From Echinarachnius parma (Eukaryota; Echinodermata; Echinoidea; Clypeasteroida; Echinarachniidae), in NCBI GenBank assembly GCA_037951105.1, contig JBAMJV010003374.1, forward strand, positions 251,001-315,000: a stretch of 64,000 nucleotides of DNA, in the 5' to 3' direction. A program made the position numbers and the translations under genes. Numbering within the stretch: the first letter of the stretch is position 1; the number at the start of each line of letters is the position of its first letter. A model generated the notes under the pieces. That model searched no databases and was not told the DNA's origin. It was given only the letters and a program-made list of their open reading frames with translations. This document shows, in pieces, positions 1 to 14,279 of the stretch.

Positions 1-7
1 TACGTAC

Positions 8-209
8 CTGTGATAGATATGGTATTTGGACCCAGCATAAGACCATCGACATTGCCTCCAGCTGGCACTACAGTAGCCAACTCATCAGAAGTGACATTTT
101 GATCTGCCAAAGTCAGCTGAGCGTCAACAATCAGACTCCCAAGTCGTATGTTTATAATGACGACACTTATGAAACGAGCGCCATACTTATTCCGGTAACT
201 CTCAATTAG
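8..209 (-). CDS. Exon: SEA domain 2, second half
   Basis: 202 nt, phase 0 in, phase 1 out. It reads [20 protein letters not shown] then [15 protein letters not shown]. The strand IRLGSLIVD matches the F-R-x-G-S-V-V-V strand of self-cleaving SEA domains with Gly-Ser retained, so this copy could autoproteolyse (inference). Donor G|GTACGTA; the next exon is outside the window. Confidence 0.83.
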
Positions 210-3200
210 CTGGGGAACAAAATAAAATCAAAATAAATGAGCTGTAAATGCGTTTGCGTTAGTGTATTTCCCCGTTTACTACATGATTAATTCTGCTTTA
301 GAAAATGTGTTAATTGTCATTCTGGCAAACGCATATATCATATTCGGGCGAAATCATATCATATTCGAGCAAAATCATCATGTTTGGGCAAAATCATAAC
401 AAATATATTATTTTTGGCAGCTTGATGGGATGAACGTTTTTTGGTTTGTTTGGCTTGTCAGGAGATAGACAGGTCAGATATTCAGGCAAAACAACTCGGC
501 CCCTCGTACAAAAACGTGTCTCTACGCCAATAGGAGACCACTATCTTTAAAGACAAGAGTAACGAAAACAAAACTCACGAAAAATAGTATGCGAACTCCG
601 CCTGGAGAGGATGGCCCGTTGACAACAATATCACTGAAGGAGTCCACTAGGTCATCAATCGCAAGAAAGGTGACGATAAGATGGTACCTCCCGGGTGCTA
701 AATCGAGGCAATAATACATCGATTAAATGTATATACTCTTTAGCAGTCATAATTACGGCAATGTTATGTATATTTCTAAACGGTTAATACTTTACATACA
801 ATTACAAATTACATCTGATGTGAGACAGTAGTGAGAATGGTAATTGTATTTGCTAGATCTTTTTTTGAAAGTGGAAAATAAATTAAATTCAATTAAATTC
901 AAGTGATTTTATTTCGGCTGAATTGAGCCCTGCTACCATCTTGTAGGCTGGAGCCCTTTCTATGTACTACTTTTGCAAATTTGTCCAGATAACCGTTTAT
1001 AAATATGGGAATATTTATCAAAAAGAAAAGAGAGCTAATTTGGCTTTCTACAGGGCACATATATTTTATAAACACATGGTTATCTCTGAAGTTTAAAACG
1101 GGACTTATTCAGGATCTTGTCGATCACAAACGCCGCGGCTTTCCCTGGCTTTCCTGAAATAAAGGCCTTCTGGTAAAAGCACGAATCACGGGGGACAGAA
1201 AACTGAAGGCGTGAATGGTGTGGTTTTGTTCTGAAAAGGGAACGAAACCGGGTTATTAATTGTTATCACTCGGTAACATCGGTTTCGTATAAAGTCAGCG
1301 AGGCACGAAGTGATAACAATAACCCGGATTTACAACAAAAATCGCACCATTCATGCCTTCAGTTTTCTGCCCCCCGTAATTCGTGCTTTTACCAAAAAGC
1401 CTTTATTTCAGGTAAGTCAGGGAAAGCCGCGGCGTTTTTGAACGACAAGATCAATAAAAACACTCCTCTCTTTCTCAAGCAACGATATATGATACATGCG
1501 TTTATCATCTAAACTGTGACCATTGTGGAATTATATAGAATTCCAGTATGGATTTCAAATTCTCCTTGAACGTGTTGAAACTACCTTTTAGCTCAATATA
1601 ATCCATATTCCTAATAACGGTATATTTGGAAGACAGTTGAGTGGAAGTTATATTATAATATCCCAATGCATCGATTGAGGTAAGATCCTACACCGAATAT
1701 CAAAGTTCAGTAGTAAACTTGGAATAAAATACAAATTTTCATAATTATTTGTTAAAGCTCTTTCTTATCTTCAATAATGGCCTTTGTCAAACAGATGGCT
1801 ACCACAACAATAACTAATAACCAATATAATGATTGATAATCAATAGCAGACATTAATCTAGATGAGACACGAACGAACGAATCATAATGTATTATTGTAA
1901 ACGGTTGTGTCGTACCTATGCAAGTGCCAGTCGAGTCTCTGACACGACTTCCTCGGCAGACGCAGGCGTTTCCAAGACACGTCTCACTCGATGGGCAACT
2001 GGATGCACTGCAAACTGGATGCGCTGTACAAATATAAACAAAACATTAAAAAGAACACGATTAAGAACAGCTAATTTTGCAAATTTTACAAAGACTAACT
2101 CGAATGGTTATTAATGGTGTTACAATATGTTACACAGTTGTTGCACCTTCCCTTTACTTTGACAAGCATGAATTAATCATGAGTACCTGTATGAATTATA
2201 CACAGCGACAAAACACAGAAATTGCATAATACAAAGAAATACAATACAGGAGATGGCTTTTAAAGTAGGGTCTCTTTTGCAGGCCCATTACATTACGATG
2301 TATCAAAGAAAGAATATAAACACAACAAAAAAAGTAACTTCACCCCTAATCAAAATAGTTTAGCAAATGGGGTTTTAGCAACATAACTTGGAAGGAATCT
2401 TTCTTAAATTATTGGCTAACGTCTCCGTGAAAATGAACTTGATCCGCCATGCCATGCATGAGTGAGCACACATTAAAGACAAAATGTCACTTTTCAAGAG
2501 TCACAAGAGTCAAAAATTGACAATTTTGCCTTTGATGTGTGGTCACTCATCCATGACTTGACGGACCAATTTAATATTCGCACAGAAGTTAGTCAATAAA
2601 TGTAAGAACTTTCTTGCCGAGTTATTTTGCTCAAAACCCTTTCGTTAAAAAGTTATGTTATTTGATTAAGGGGGACTTATTTTTGTGTTGGGTTTAATTG
2701 ATCAGTATTGTTGGAATAAACTCAACAAAAAAGTAAGTCCCCTCCTGATTAGAATCACATAACTTTTTAACAAAAATGTGTTGAACAAAATAACTTGGCA
2801 GGATTGTTCCTACACGAATTGACTAACTTCTATATGAAAATGAAACTAGTCCATCGAGTCATGCTTGAGTGAGCACACATCAAACGAAAGATTGGCACTT
2901 TGTGTGCTCACTCATGCGTGACTCAATGGACCAACTTTATGTTCACACAGAAGTTAGTCACAAAGTGTAGGAACAATCCTGCCGAGTTATTTTGCTCAAA
3001 ACATTTTGCTCAAAAAGTGACGCCATTTTGATTTGGGGGACTTACTTTTTTTGTTGTGTTTATGAATCATGCACGCTTTTGTAATATACACAACAAAAAA
3101 AGTAAGTCCCCCTAATCAAAATGGCGTCACTTTTTGAAAAAAATGTTTTTAGCATATTCTAATCAGGAGGGGACTTACTTTTTTGTTGAGTTTATTCCAA

Positions 3201-6200
3201 CAATTCTGATCAATTAAATCCAACACAAAAATAAGTGCCCCTTAATCAATAACATAACTTTTTAACTAAAGGGTTTTGAGCAAAACAACTCGGCAGAATT
3301 GTTCTTACATTTTATTGACTAACTTCTGTGTGAAAATTAAATTGGTCCGTCGAGTCATGGATGAGTGACCACACATGAAAGGCAAAATGGTCACTTTTTG
3401 ACCCTTGTGACTTTTGAAAAGTGACATTTTGCCTTTAATGTGTGCTCACTCATGCATGGCATGGCGGATCAAGTTCATTTTCATGGAGACGTTAGCCAAT
3501 AAGTTTAGAAACAATCCTTCCACGTTATGTTGCTAAAACCCCATTTGTTAAAAAGTTACGCTATTTTGATTAGGGGTGAAGTTACTCTTTTTGTTGTGTT
3601 TATATATCAAAACATATAATTTCATATCTTATTTGGGAAGATCATGACTAGAGAATTTTATGAGATAAATGTGAAATTCTGCAATTTAGAATCGTTCTCA
3701 CTACATGCACGAGTACATTAAAATTACTTTTCATGACATTACATTTCATGTTACAAATATGTTTGAGCTCAATCTGTTGCCTGAAAGTCTCACATGATGT
3801 GCTCATTTAACATTTCGTAGATTTATGCCAAATATCACGCAGCTAACTGCAAATGAGGCACGCCAATTTAACGGCATCAAACAAATAAGACAACAATGTA
3901 ATGTTTCCACATCTAAGTAAGATTTCACACATACTTATTTTGATAATCTACTGGAAGGACTTTCACTAAAGCTTAATGATAAAATTAAAAAGAATTATAA
4001 TAATGACGTATTCCTTTATATAAATACTTCTCCCCTTATTTCATATTACCCATACTGTGGAATGCAGTTATCCTATAAACAATGTGCAAGAGCTTCGTTC
4101 CTTCCTTGGCATGTTGCAGTACTACGCAAGGTTTCTACCCAACCTGTCATCTGTAATCCATCCACTCAATGCATTGCTGTCAAGCTACACACCATGGAAA
4201 TGGACACATGAATGTAACGAGGCATTCAAGGCAGCAAAGGACCAGTTAGTATCAGCTCAAGTTCTTGCTCATTACGATGCTAATCTTCCCCTGTGCCTCG
4301 CATGTGATGCTTCACCATATGGAGTTGGAGCTGTTCTCTCGCACATAATGCCTGATGGAGAAGAACGACCAGTAGCGTTCGCATCACGAACATTGACAAA
4401 GAGCGAGCAGAACTACGCACAGCTGGAAAAAGAAGCGCTTTCGCTGATCTTTGGAGTGAAAAAGTTTCACCCTTTACATCTATGGACGGCAATTCACACT
4501 TCTGACTGATCATAAGCCACTAGTAAGGATACTAGGGCCGAAGACTGGTGTTCCAACAATAGCAGCAGCGAGATTGCAGCACTGGGCACTGATATTGTCA
4601 GCTTACAGCTACGACATCGTGTACAAAGGCAGCTCTCATCACATGAATGCAGATTGTCTATCAAGACTTCCGATTCACACTGATCATGCTGGAGATGAGG
4701 AAAGCATCTACCACTACACTCATGTTGGTGAATTGCCTGTGACATCACAAGAGATTGCAGCGGCTACAGGAAAAGACCCAGTGCTATCGCGAGTATTGGA
4801 TTTCACCCAGAGGGGATGGCCGAATACGGTGGATGATGATCGTCTTAAGCCATTTTTCAGCCGCCGTCACGAGCTCTCGGTTGAGCAGGATGTCTTGATA
4901 TGGGGACTACGGGTCATCATCCCAGGTTGTCTGCAAACCCAGATTCTGACAGAGTTACATGATGGACACATCGGGATGAGCCGTATGAAGAGTCTGGCTA
5001 GGAGTTACTTCTGGTGGACACGCCTAGACCAGGACATTGAGTCGTTAGTGCGGAGCTTTAATGCATGTCTTCACACAAGGAATCAACCAGCGACAACGCC
5101 CCTTCATTCGTGGAAATGGCCGTCAAGAGTATGGGAGAGAGTACATGCAGATTTTGCGGAGCTAGATGGCCAGTCTTTCTTCATACTTGTGGATGTGTAC
5201 TCAAAGTGGATGGAAGTTTTTCCAATGAAATATACGAAAACCAGTGCCATGATTGACGTGTTGCGTCATATTTTCGCGATCCATGGCCTACCTGAACATT
5301 TCGTATCAGACAATGGACCGCAGTTCATTTCGGCTGAGTGTGCGGAATTCATGAAACAGAACGGAGTCAATCACATAAGGACTCCACCCTATCATCCTTC
5401 TTCGAATGGAGCAGCGGAACGTTGCGTACAAACAGTGAAGCAGTATTTGAAGTCGTACAAGCAGAGTAGTATGACGATTCAGCACAAGATTGCAAATTTT
5501 CTTTTTGTGTATCGCAACACTCCACATTCTCTGACTGGACGCACCCCAGCAGAGTTGCTTTTGAAGAGACAGCCACGGACCAGGATGAGTCTCATCAAGC
5601 CTTCTCGAGCAGAAACTGTAGAAAAGAAGCAGCAAGCAGCTAAAAGGGCACATGATGGCAAGCGTTCCAAAATACGCCAGTTCTCACCTGGACAACAAGT
5701 TCTCATTCGATCGTTCAGAGGGAAGGACAAATGGGAAAATGGGATGATCCTGCAAGTACTGGGACCAGTGGGATATATTGTGCAGATTGGGGACAGGCAG
5801 AAACATGTTCATTTGGATCATATCATTGATGGAACGTCTCATCAGTCTGATCGATCTACCCTGACGGACGAGGATTTTCCGGTTTCATTCCAGCCCCCGC
5901 AACTTGATGCACCTGATCAACCCGATGCTGATGTCCAGCTGGAGGGGGATGAAAGAGTTGAACTCGCGCCTACGCCAGAGATGCGTCGGTTCCCTCTTCG
6001 TCATCGACACCCTCCGGACAGGTTGACTTATGAATAACTTCAAAGAGAAGGATGCATGCAAAGAAAAAAGTACCAGAATGCATGCTTATCATTTGCTAAA
6101 CTCCAAAAAGGAATGGACTATATGAATCTACAAGTAGGAGCCGCTTTGATTTGTTCTCCAGGACGGAGTGAATATAATTGAATGTTGAGATTTGTTGACG

Positions 6201-9200
6201 CGGCTACAAGAAGGATTGATCGCGCCAATGTTTGATTTGATCATTTTAGATCATGGACACTCGTCTTAAAAGAAGGGAAGGAGTGTTATATATGTACATT
6301 GAGTCTACTGCCTAAAGTAACAATAGGCACTGAACAATAGACAGCTGTGTTCAACTACTGTGGAATGCAGTTATCCTATATGGGCCAACAGAGGACAGCA
6401 GAGCACTCTATTCAATAGGCATGCTACAATACAATGTGCTTTGCATTGGACCTCACTTCACTACCAGCTACCAAGCAGTGCACACCTCCCACATGTACTA
6501 CTCCCAAGGTAATTAAAGCACATGGTCTCAATATATAACAGTGGCGACGAGGTAACTGGATTTCACGATGGATGTTGGCAGGATTGAAGAGTTCAGCTCT
6601 GCTACAGAGGATTTTGCCACCTATATTGAAAGGTTTGACCAGTTTCTAGCAGCAAATGATGTGCCAGATGGGAAGAAAGTTCTTGTATTTTTGAGTGTCA
6701 TTGGAGCAAAGACTTACTCACTTCTGAAAAATTTAGTCAGCCCGGAGCAGCCATCAAGCAAGGGTTATACGCATTTGGTTTCTACATTGACCAATCATCT
6801 CTCTCCACAGCCATTGGTCATAGCAGAGAGATATAGATTTCATCAACGGAACCAGCTAGCGCATGAATCCATATCTGACTATGCAGCCGAGTTGAGGAGA
6901 CTTTCAAACACATGTAAGTTTGGTGCATTTCTTTCTGAGGCGCTGAGAGATAAGTTTGTGTGTGGTCTGCAGACCACACAGAGTCGTTCAGAAGAGGCTC
7001 TTGAGTGAAGCGGACCTAACATTTGATAGGGCATTTGACTGTGCAATCGCAATGGAGTTAGCGGACAAGGATACCCGTGTAATGGAAATGAAGGGAGAAG
7101 CTGCGTTCAGAGGTGGTGAAGTCAATCAAGTTAGTGCTAGCAGTACCGGATACAGTTCTCGGACGCCCAAGCAGCACTCACGCTCACGGAGGAAACCACA
7201 CTTCTCGAATTCAAAGCAGAGGAAGGTCTGTTATCGGTGTGGAAAAGGAGACCATGACCCGTCAACCTGTAAGTACAAGACGTACAAATGCAATAACTGT
7301 GGGAAAGTTGGCCATTTGGCAGCTGTATGCAGAAGCAAGTCAACCAAATTTGTTGCATCTGAATCGCTGAAGACAGATAGGAATGATGTGCAAACTCTTG
7401 GACTGTTCACTGTTTCGCAGAAATCAAGTGAGGATGCATTGAGAGTGACTGTTGAGATTGATGACAAGCCGGTATACATGGAACTTGATACTGGTGCTTC
7501 AATGAGCGTCATCCCGGCAGACATGTATCATGAGAAATTGAAGCACATTCCTTTGGACAAGCCAACATACACATTCAGAACATATTCTGGAGCTACATTG
7601 CCTCTTCTGGGTCAAGCACAAGTTCAAGTGCGTTACGGTGATCAAGTCATCACTGATGTCATGGTGGTTGCTGGCACCAAGGGCCAACCAGCTATCCTTG
7701 GAAGGAACTGGATGAAGAGAATTAAGCTGGATTGGACCTCGATTTTCGCGGTTCAAGGTTCAAGGTCTAAAGGAAACCGGCTCATCGAAGGAGAGCAAGC
7801 TAGATGGGTTATCTGAGATCAAGAGCAGGCATCAAGCAGTCTTCGAGCCAGGACTTGGTACGATGACCAATCACAGAGCTAAGATTAGAGTCCAAGATGA
7901 TGCTCATCCTCGTTTCAATAAAGCTCGACCAGTGCCTTACGCAATGAAAGAAAAGGTGGAAGCAACTGGATAAACTCATGGAACAAGGAATCATTATTCC
8001 AGTATCACATAGCGAGTGGGCTGCGCCGATTGTAGTTGTACCCAAGTCGGATAACTCAGTGCGAATCTGTGGTGACTACAAGACAACGATCAATCCTGTG
8101 CTGGATGTGGACAAGTATCCGTTACCCAACCCGCAGGATTTGTTCTCGACGTTAGCAGGAGGTTGCTATTTCACCAAGCTCGACTTATCGCAGGCCTATC
8201 AACAGATGATCATGGATGAGGATTCTCGCAAGTATCTCACCATCAATACACACCGTGGCCGGTATCAGTATACAAGACTTCCGTTCGGTGTGGCTAGTGC
8301 TCCAGCTATCTTTCAAGCAGCGATGGAGCAAGTTATGCAAGGACTCGATGGAGTTGTTTGTTTTCTTGATGACATGCTCATTTCAGGAAAAACAGAATCG
8401 GAGCATCTAGCAAGATTGGATGCAGTACTCCAACGCCTTGAACAGAATGGTCTTCGACTGAAGCTGACCAAGTGTGAGTTCATGGAACCCAGAGTCAAGT
8501 ACCTTACATAGTGGATTCTGAGGGATTACATCCTACGCCGGAGAAGGTTCAAGCCGTGAAAGATGCACCCAAGCCAAACAATGTGCAAGAGCTTCGTTCC
8601 TTCCTTGGCATGTTGCAGTACTACGCAAGGTTTCTACCCAACCTGTCATCTGTAATCCATCCACTCAATGCATTGCTGTCAAGCTACACACCATGGAAAT
8701 GGACACATGAATGTAACGAGGCATTCAAGGCAGCAAAGGACCAGTTAGTATCAGCTCAAGTTCTTGCTCATTACGATGCTAATCTTCCCCTGTGCCTCGC
8801 ATGTGATGCTTCACCATATGGAGTTGGAGCTGTTCTCTCGCACATAATGCCTGATGGAGAAGAACGACCAGTAGCGTTCGCATCACGAACATTGACAAAG
8901 AGCGAGCAGAACTACGCACAGCTGGAAAAAGAAGCGCTTTCGCTGATCTTTGGAGTGAAAAAGTTTCACCCTTTACATCTATGGACGGCAATTCACACTT
9001 CTGACTGATCATAAGCCACTAGTAAGGATACTAGGGCCGAAGACTGGTGTTCCAACAATAGCAGCAGCGAGATTGCAGCACTGGGCACTGATATTGTCAG
9101 CTTACAGCTACGACATCGTGTACAAAGGCAGCTCTCATCACATGAATGCAGATTGTCTATCAAGACTTCCGATTCACACTGATCATGCTGGAGATGAGGA

Positions 9201-12200
9201 AAGCATCTACCACTACACTCATGTTGGTGAATTGCCTGTGACATCACAAGAGATTGCAGCGGCTACAGGAAAAGACCCAGTGCTATCGCGAGTATTGGAT
9301 TTCACCCAGAGGGGATGGCCGAATACGGTGGATGATGATCGTCTTAAGCCATTTTTCAGCCGCCGTCACGAGCTCTCGGTTGAGCAGGATGTCTTGATAT
9401 GGGGACTACGGGTCATCATCCCAGGTTGTCTGCAAACCCAGATTCTGACAGAGTTACATGATGGACACATCGGGATGAGCCGTATGAAGAGTCTGGCTAG
9501 GAGTTACTTCTGGTGGACACGCCTAGACCAGGACATTGAGTCGTTAGTGCGGAGCTTTAATGCATGTCTTCACACAAGGAATCAACCAGCGACAACGCCC
9601 CTTCATTCGTGGAAATGGCCGTCAAGAGTATGGGAGAGAGTACATGCAGATTTTGCGGAGCTATATGGCCAGTCTTTCTTCATACTTGTGGATGTGTACT
9701 CAAAGTGGATGGAAGTTTTTCCAATGAAATATACGAAAACCAGTGCCATGATTGACGTGTTGCGTCATATTTTCGCGATCCATGGCCTACCTGAACATTT
9801 CGTATCAGACAATGGACCGCAGTTCATTTCGGCTGAGTGTGCGGAATTCATGAAACAGAACGGAGTCAATCACATAAGGACTCCACCCTATCATCCTTCT
9901 TCGAATGGAGCAGCGGAACGTTGCGTACAAACAGTGAAGCAGTATTTGAAGTCGTACAAGCAGAGTAGTATGACGATTCAGCACAAGATTGCAAATTTTC
10001 TTTTTGTGTATCGCAACACTCCACATTCTCTGACTGGACGCACCCCAGCAGAGTTGCTTTTGAAGAGACAGCCACGGACCAGGATGAGTCTCATCAAGCC
10101 TTCTCGAGCAGAAACTGTAGAAAAGAAGCAGCAAGCAGCTAAAAGGGCACATGATGGCAAGCGTTCCAAAATACGCCAGTTCTCACCTGGACAACAAGTT
10201 CTCATTCGATCGTTCAGAGGGAAGGACAAATGGGAAAATGGGATGATCCTGCAAGTACTGGGACCAGTGGGATATATTGTGCAGATTGGGGACAGGCAGA
10301 AACATGTTCATTTGGATCATTTCATTGATGGAACGTCTCATCAGTCTGATCGATCTACCCTGACGGACGAGGATTTTCCGGTTTCATTCCAGCCCCCGCA
10401 ACTTGATGCACCTGATCAACCCGATGCTGATGTCCAGCTGGAGGGGGATGAAAGAGTTGAACTCGCGCCTACGCCAGAGATGCGTCGGTTCCCTCTTCGT
10501 CATCGACACCCTCCGGACAGGTTGACTTATGAATAACTTCAAAGAGAAGGATGCATGCATTTATGAAAAGAAAAAAGTACCAGAATGCATGCTTATCATT
10601 TGCTAAACTCCAAAAAGGAATGGACTATATGAATCTCCAAGTAGAGCCGCTTTGATTTGTTCTCCAGGACGGAGTGAATATAATTGAATGTTGAGATTTG
10701 TTGACGCGGCTACAAGAAGGATTGATCGCGCCAATGTTTGATTTGATCATTTTAGATCATGGACACTCGTCTTAAAAGAAGGGAAGGAGTGTTATATATG
10801 TACATTGAGTCTACTGCCTAAAGTAACAATAGGCACTGAACAATAGACAGCTGTGTTCAACTACTGTGGAATGCAGTTATCCTATATGGGCCAACAGAGG
10901 ACAGCAGAGCACTCTATTCAATAGGCATGCTACAATACAATGTGCTTTGCATGTACAGCATTGGACCTCACTTCACTACCAGCTACCAAGCAGTGCACAC
11001 CTCCCACATGTACTACTCCCAAGGTAATTAAAGCACATGGTCTCAATATATAACAGGACTCACTAAAGCTTAATGATAAAATTAAAAAGAATTATAATAC
11101 TGACGTATTCCTTTATATAAATACTTCTCCCCTTATTTCATATTACCCATAAGTAACAATACATCATACAAATACAATATACTTAAAAATAATACGATAA
11201 AATTCAAATGTGACCAGCAGTGGCTAGATTATTATCAAATGTTTTGCATTGAATTTTTAGGTAATTTTTTTTTCACACGTCAGCAAAATCTGAAATTACC
11301 ATAATCATACGTATTTCATGGATTCATTTCTTATCATCCAATAATTTCAGATAATTTTCAAATTATTTTTCTCATCAAATGAAAGACAGTGAGGATTTTT
11401 TCCATTGCCTCAAGAATCACGATTTTAATTTCGCTGTCAAGATCTCGTTTCTAATCGTGTACAAATTAATTTAAATATGTTAAAGGGATAGTTCAGTTTT
11501 GGTCATACTTAATTTTACGAACCAAAACATGCACCATGTATTACAAACTAATAGTTATAACTCCACCATGCTCGAAAGGAATAACAAATTATATATGACT
11601 AAGTAAAAAGCCTGTTATCGTTCAAAAAGAGCCGTTAAAACTCAAGAGGGCGCTCACTAAACACTCATCGGTTTCAACCATCTGAAATAAAATATTGTGC
11701 ATGTGATGTTTTGTTGAAATAGTGATTAGATAGAGAGATAATCAACAACTACATGTATTTCAAAACCTCTTTTGTAAGTTTTTGAAAAGAGGAAGCATTT
11801 AACATTTTTAAAAATTACAAATGGTAATGTTTTTGGATATTTCAGCCATTTCTGAACCGATTTGGATAAAATAAAGTTTATTCTGTCGCTAAAATTGTAT
11901 GCTCTTTCGAATTTGACACTCAGGTTTTCATTATCTCACAAACAATTATTTTGTGTAGCTATCCCTTTAACATGATTGCAAGGGGGGGAATGATTTGTCC
12001 CCTTTTATTTTCCTTTTTTAATATACATCATGCTTTCTTCATTCATGCTGATTTGTATTGTCAATTATTTTGTAATAATTTAAATGGTCATAATCTTTAT
12101 TTGATGTAAAAGTTAATTTTTATTTGATCTGAATGTAAAATCAAATACTGTATAATATGTTCAAATGCGGATTATTTTATGTATCGATTACTTTGTTATT

Positions 12201-14245
12201 AATACTAAATATGTTATTCATTGCGGAAATAGTATCGTTAATAATATCGCCAATGTTATTCGTTGGTCTCGCAATGTAAGGTCAACAAGGAATCTATGTT
12301 TGACCTTACATTGCGAGACAAACGAATATCATTATTATGTTTGTAAGTAAGGAATGAAGAAAATAAATATCATTAAAAACAAAAAACATAGACTTTTAAT
12401 TTTTGATTTGAATCATGCGACTTTAACATGTTAACACATCACTCACTGGACATATCAGCCTGCAATAATACATGATTTAATGCCTTGTCCCGTTTTACAT
12501 GTAAAATCATACTTCTAGATCCAATTAATGAGGAAATAAATATATATTCATATTACCTCTTTCACAATCGGTTCCGAAAAAGCCAGTAGTGCATTCGCAC
12601 AAGTAACCTCTCCCCAGTCCCGGTAGGCAGGCACCCCCGTTCAGACATGGGGTCGATGCACACGCACCTTTGGAGAATATCACAAACAAATAGACCATAA
12701 AGGGGTTTTAATGAAAATAGGTACAAGCGGAAAATATTTGTGTAAAGGTATACATGGTATAAGTGTTATTTGCGACAAAGTGTGACCAAAATAGTACAGT
12801 TTGTATTATAGTTATAAATCTACCTTTTACCACAAAAACATTAAAGGGATAGTTGAGTTCTGGTAGAGAGAGTACCGTTTTAGTCAAACTGAATTTTAGT
12901 AACTAAAACATGCACCATTACATTACAAATTAATAATTATAACTCCATCATTCTCAAAAGGAATACAACAATTACAAACGACTAAGTAAAAAGCCTTTCA
13001 AAAATGCATTTGTTTAAACCATTTTAAATAACATATTGTGCATGTGATGTTTTGGTTAAATAGTGATTAGATAGAGAGATAATCAAAAACTATCTAAAAA
13101 CCTCTTTTGACAATTTTTGAAAAGAGGAAGCATTTTAAAACGAATTTCAACGGCTGGTTCAAAATCCTCTAATAAACCTGGGGCCCCAGCTTTAATACAA
13201 ATTGTTATATTTATGGATATTTCAGCTGTCTCTGAACCGATTTTGATCAAACAAAGATGATTTTATTATTTAAATATTATGCGCTTTCAAATTTTACACT
13301 CAGTTTTTCATTACCTCACAAAAAATAAGTAGTCTAGCGCCCTCTCTACCAAAACTCAACTATCCCTTTAATATCTTTCAGTCTGGAAGTATAATCATTT
13401 GAATTGTTTATACCGCATTATTCAAATTCGTCGATTGTAGTACAGTGAATTTCTGTTTACATAACCTAACAAATAATTAATTATAACAAAAATAGTAGGT
13501 TTATTACACAAAACACATCGTATAATGTACTATAGTGTGGACGTGGTGTGGCAAGATTGTTAGAGCGCGTGCCTTCCAATCATGAGGTCCCAAGTTCGAA
13601 CCCGGAGTATGCCCATATCGTTCCTTAGCACTGTGTACACCTAACAGGCGACTGCCTAGAATACTCCCTAGAGAGTATAAATTGTGCAATTTAAGTGCAG
13701 AAATGATTGCAGTGTGTATCCGTTGACCGGGGTAATACTAATGGTGTAAAGCACTATGATCCTCATGGGAATAGCGCTATATAAATAACCGTTATTATTA
13801 GCAGAAAATAGTACCACAGAATATGAAGATGAAAAATTACCCACCTAGTGAGCAGGTGGTGCCTTCAGCAAGGAAGCCGTAGCTGCACCTACAGGTATAA
13901 CTGCCCACCGTGTTGGTACAGTCTGCATTGGCCTGGCAACCGACCCCAGTACACTCATTGATATCAGCACACGACTGTCCGTCGCCGGTAAAGCCGGTGT
14001 TGCAGGCACACTGGTAAGACCCGACGGTGTTAGTGCAGGCGGCATTGGCATGGCATGCTGTACTGGAAAGGCACTCGTTGATATCTGGCGGACACATTTA
14101 GTCAAAAGAAACAATCAGCCTCTGTATACCATACATTGCCGTTATTGCCAACATTATCATAATCATCTTTGTACAGCGATCACATTTACTACCGAGATTA
14201 TCATTTAGCTTGCCCAAAACACTATCAACAACGTCATAATCGTCG

Positions 14246-14279
<34 letters not shown>

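Larger units (their letters stand above)
3957..11151 (+). mobile_element. Ty3/Gypsy (Mag/SURL-like) shared-LTR array
   Basis: Layout: flank copy, LTR fragment, RNase H-integrase, LTR (6284-6540), gag-pol, LTR (10790-11055), flank copy. The right unit is a full-length 4.8 kb element; the left unit has lost everything between mid-LTR and late pol. The two units share the middle LTR. Domain order protease-RT-RNase H-integrase defines Ty3/Gypsy; the two-knuckle gag and GPY motif suggest the Mag/SURL group (moderate confidence). It is inserted in the host gene intron between exons 12557 and 1916, sense opposite to the gene. Confidence 0.9.

Noticed and set aside
4057..4509. 150-codon open frame starting MECSYPI
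   Set aside because: The start is a chance fusion of an LTR fragment to pol; only the part after it is real RNase H sequence.
13540..13610. Possible tRNA gene
   Set aside because: Good B box, but no complete cloverleaf; it continues into a SINE body and tail.
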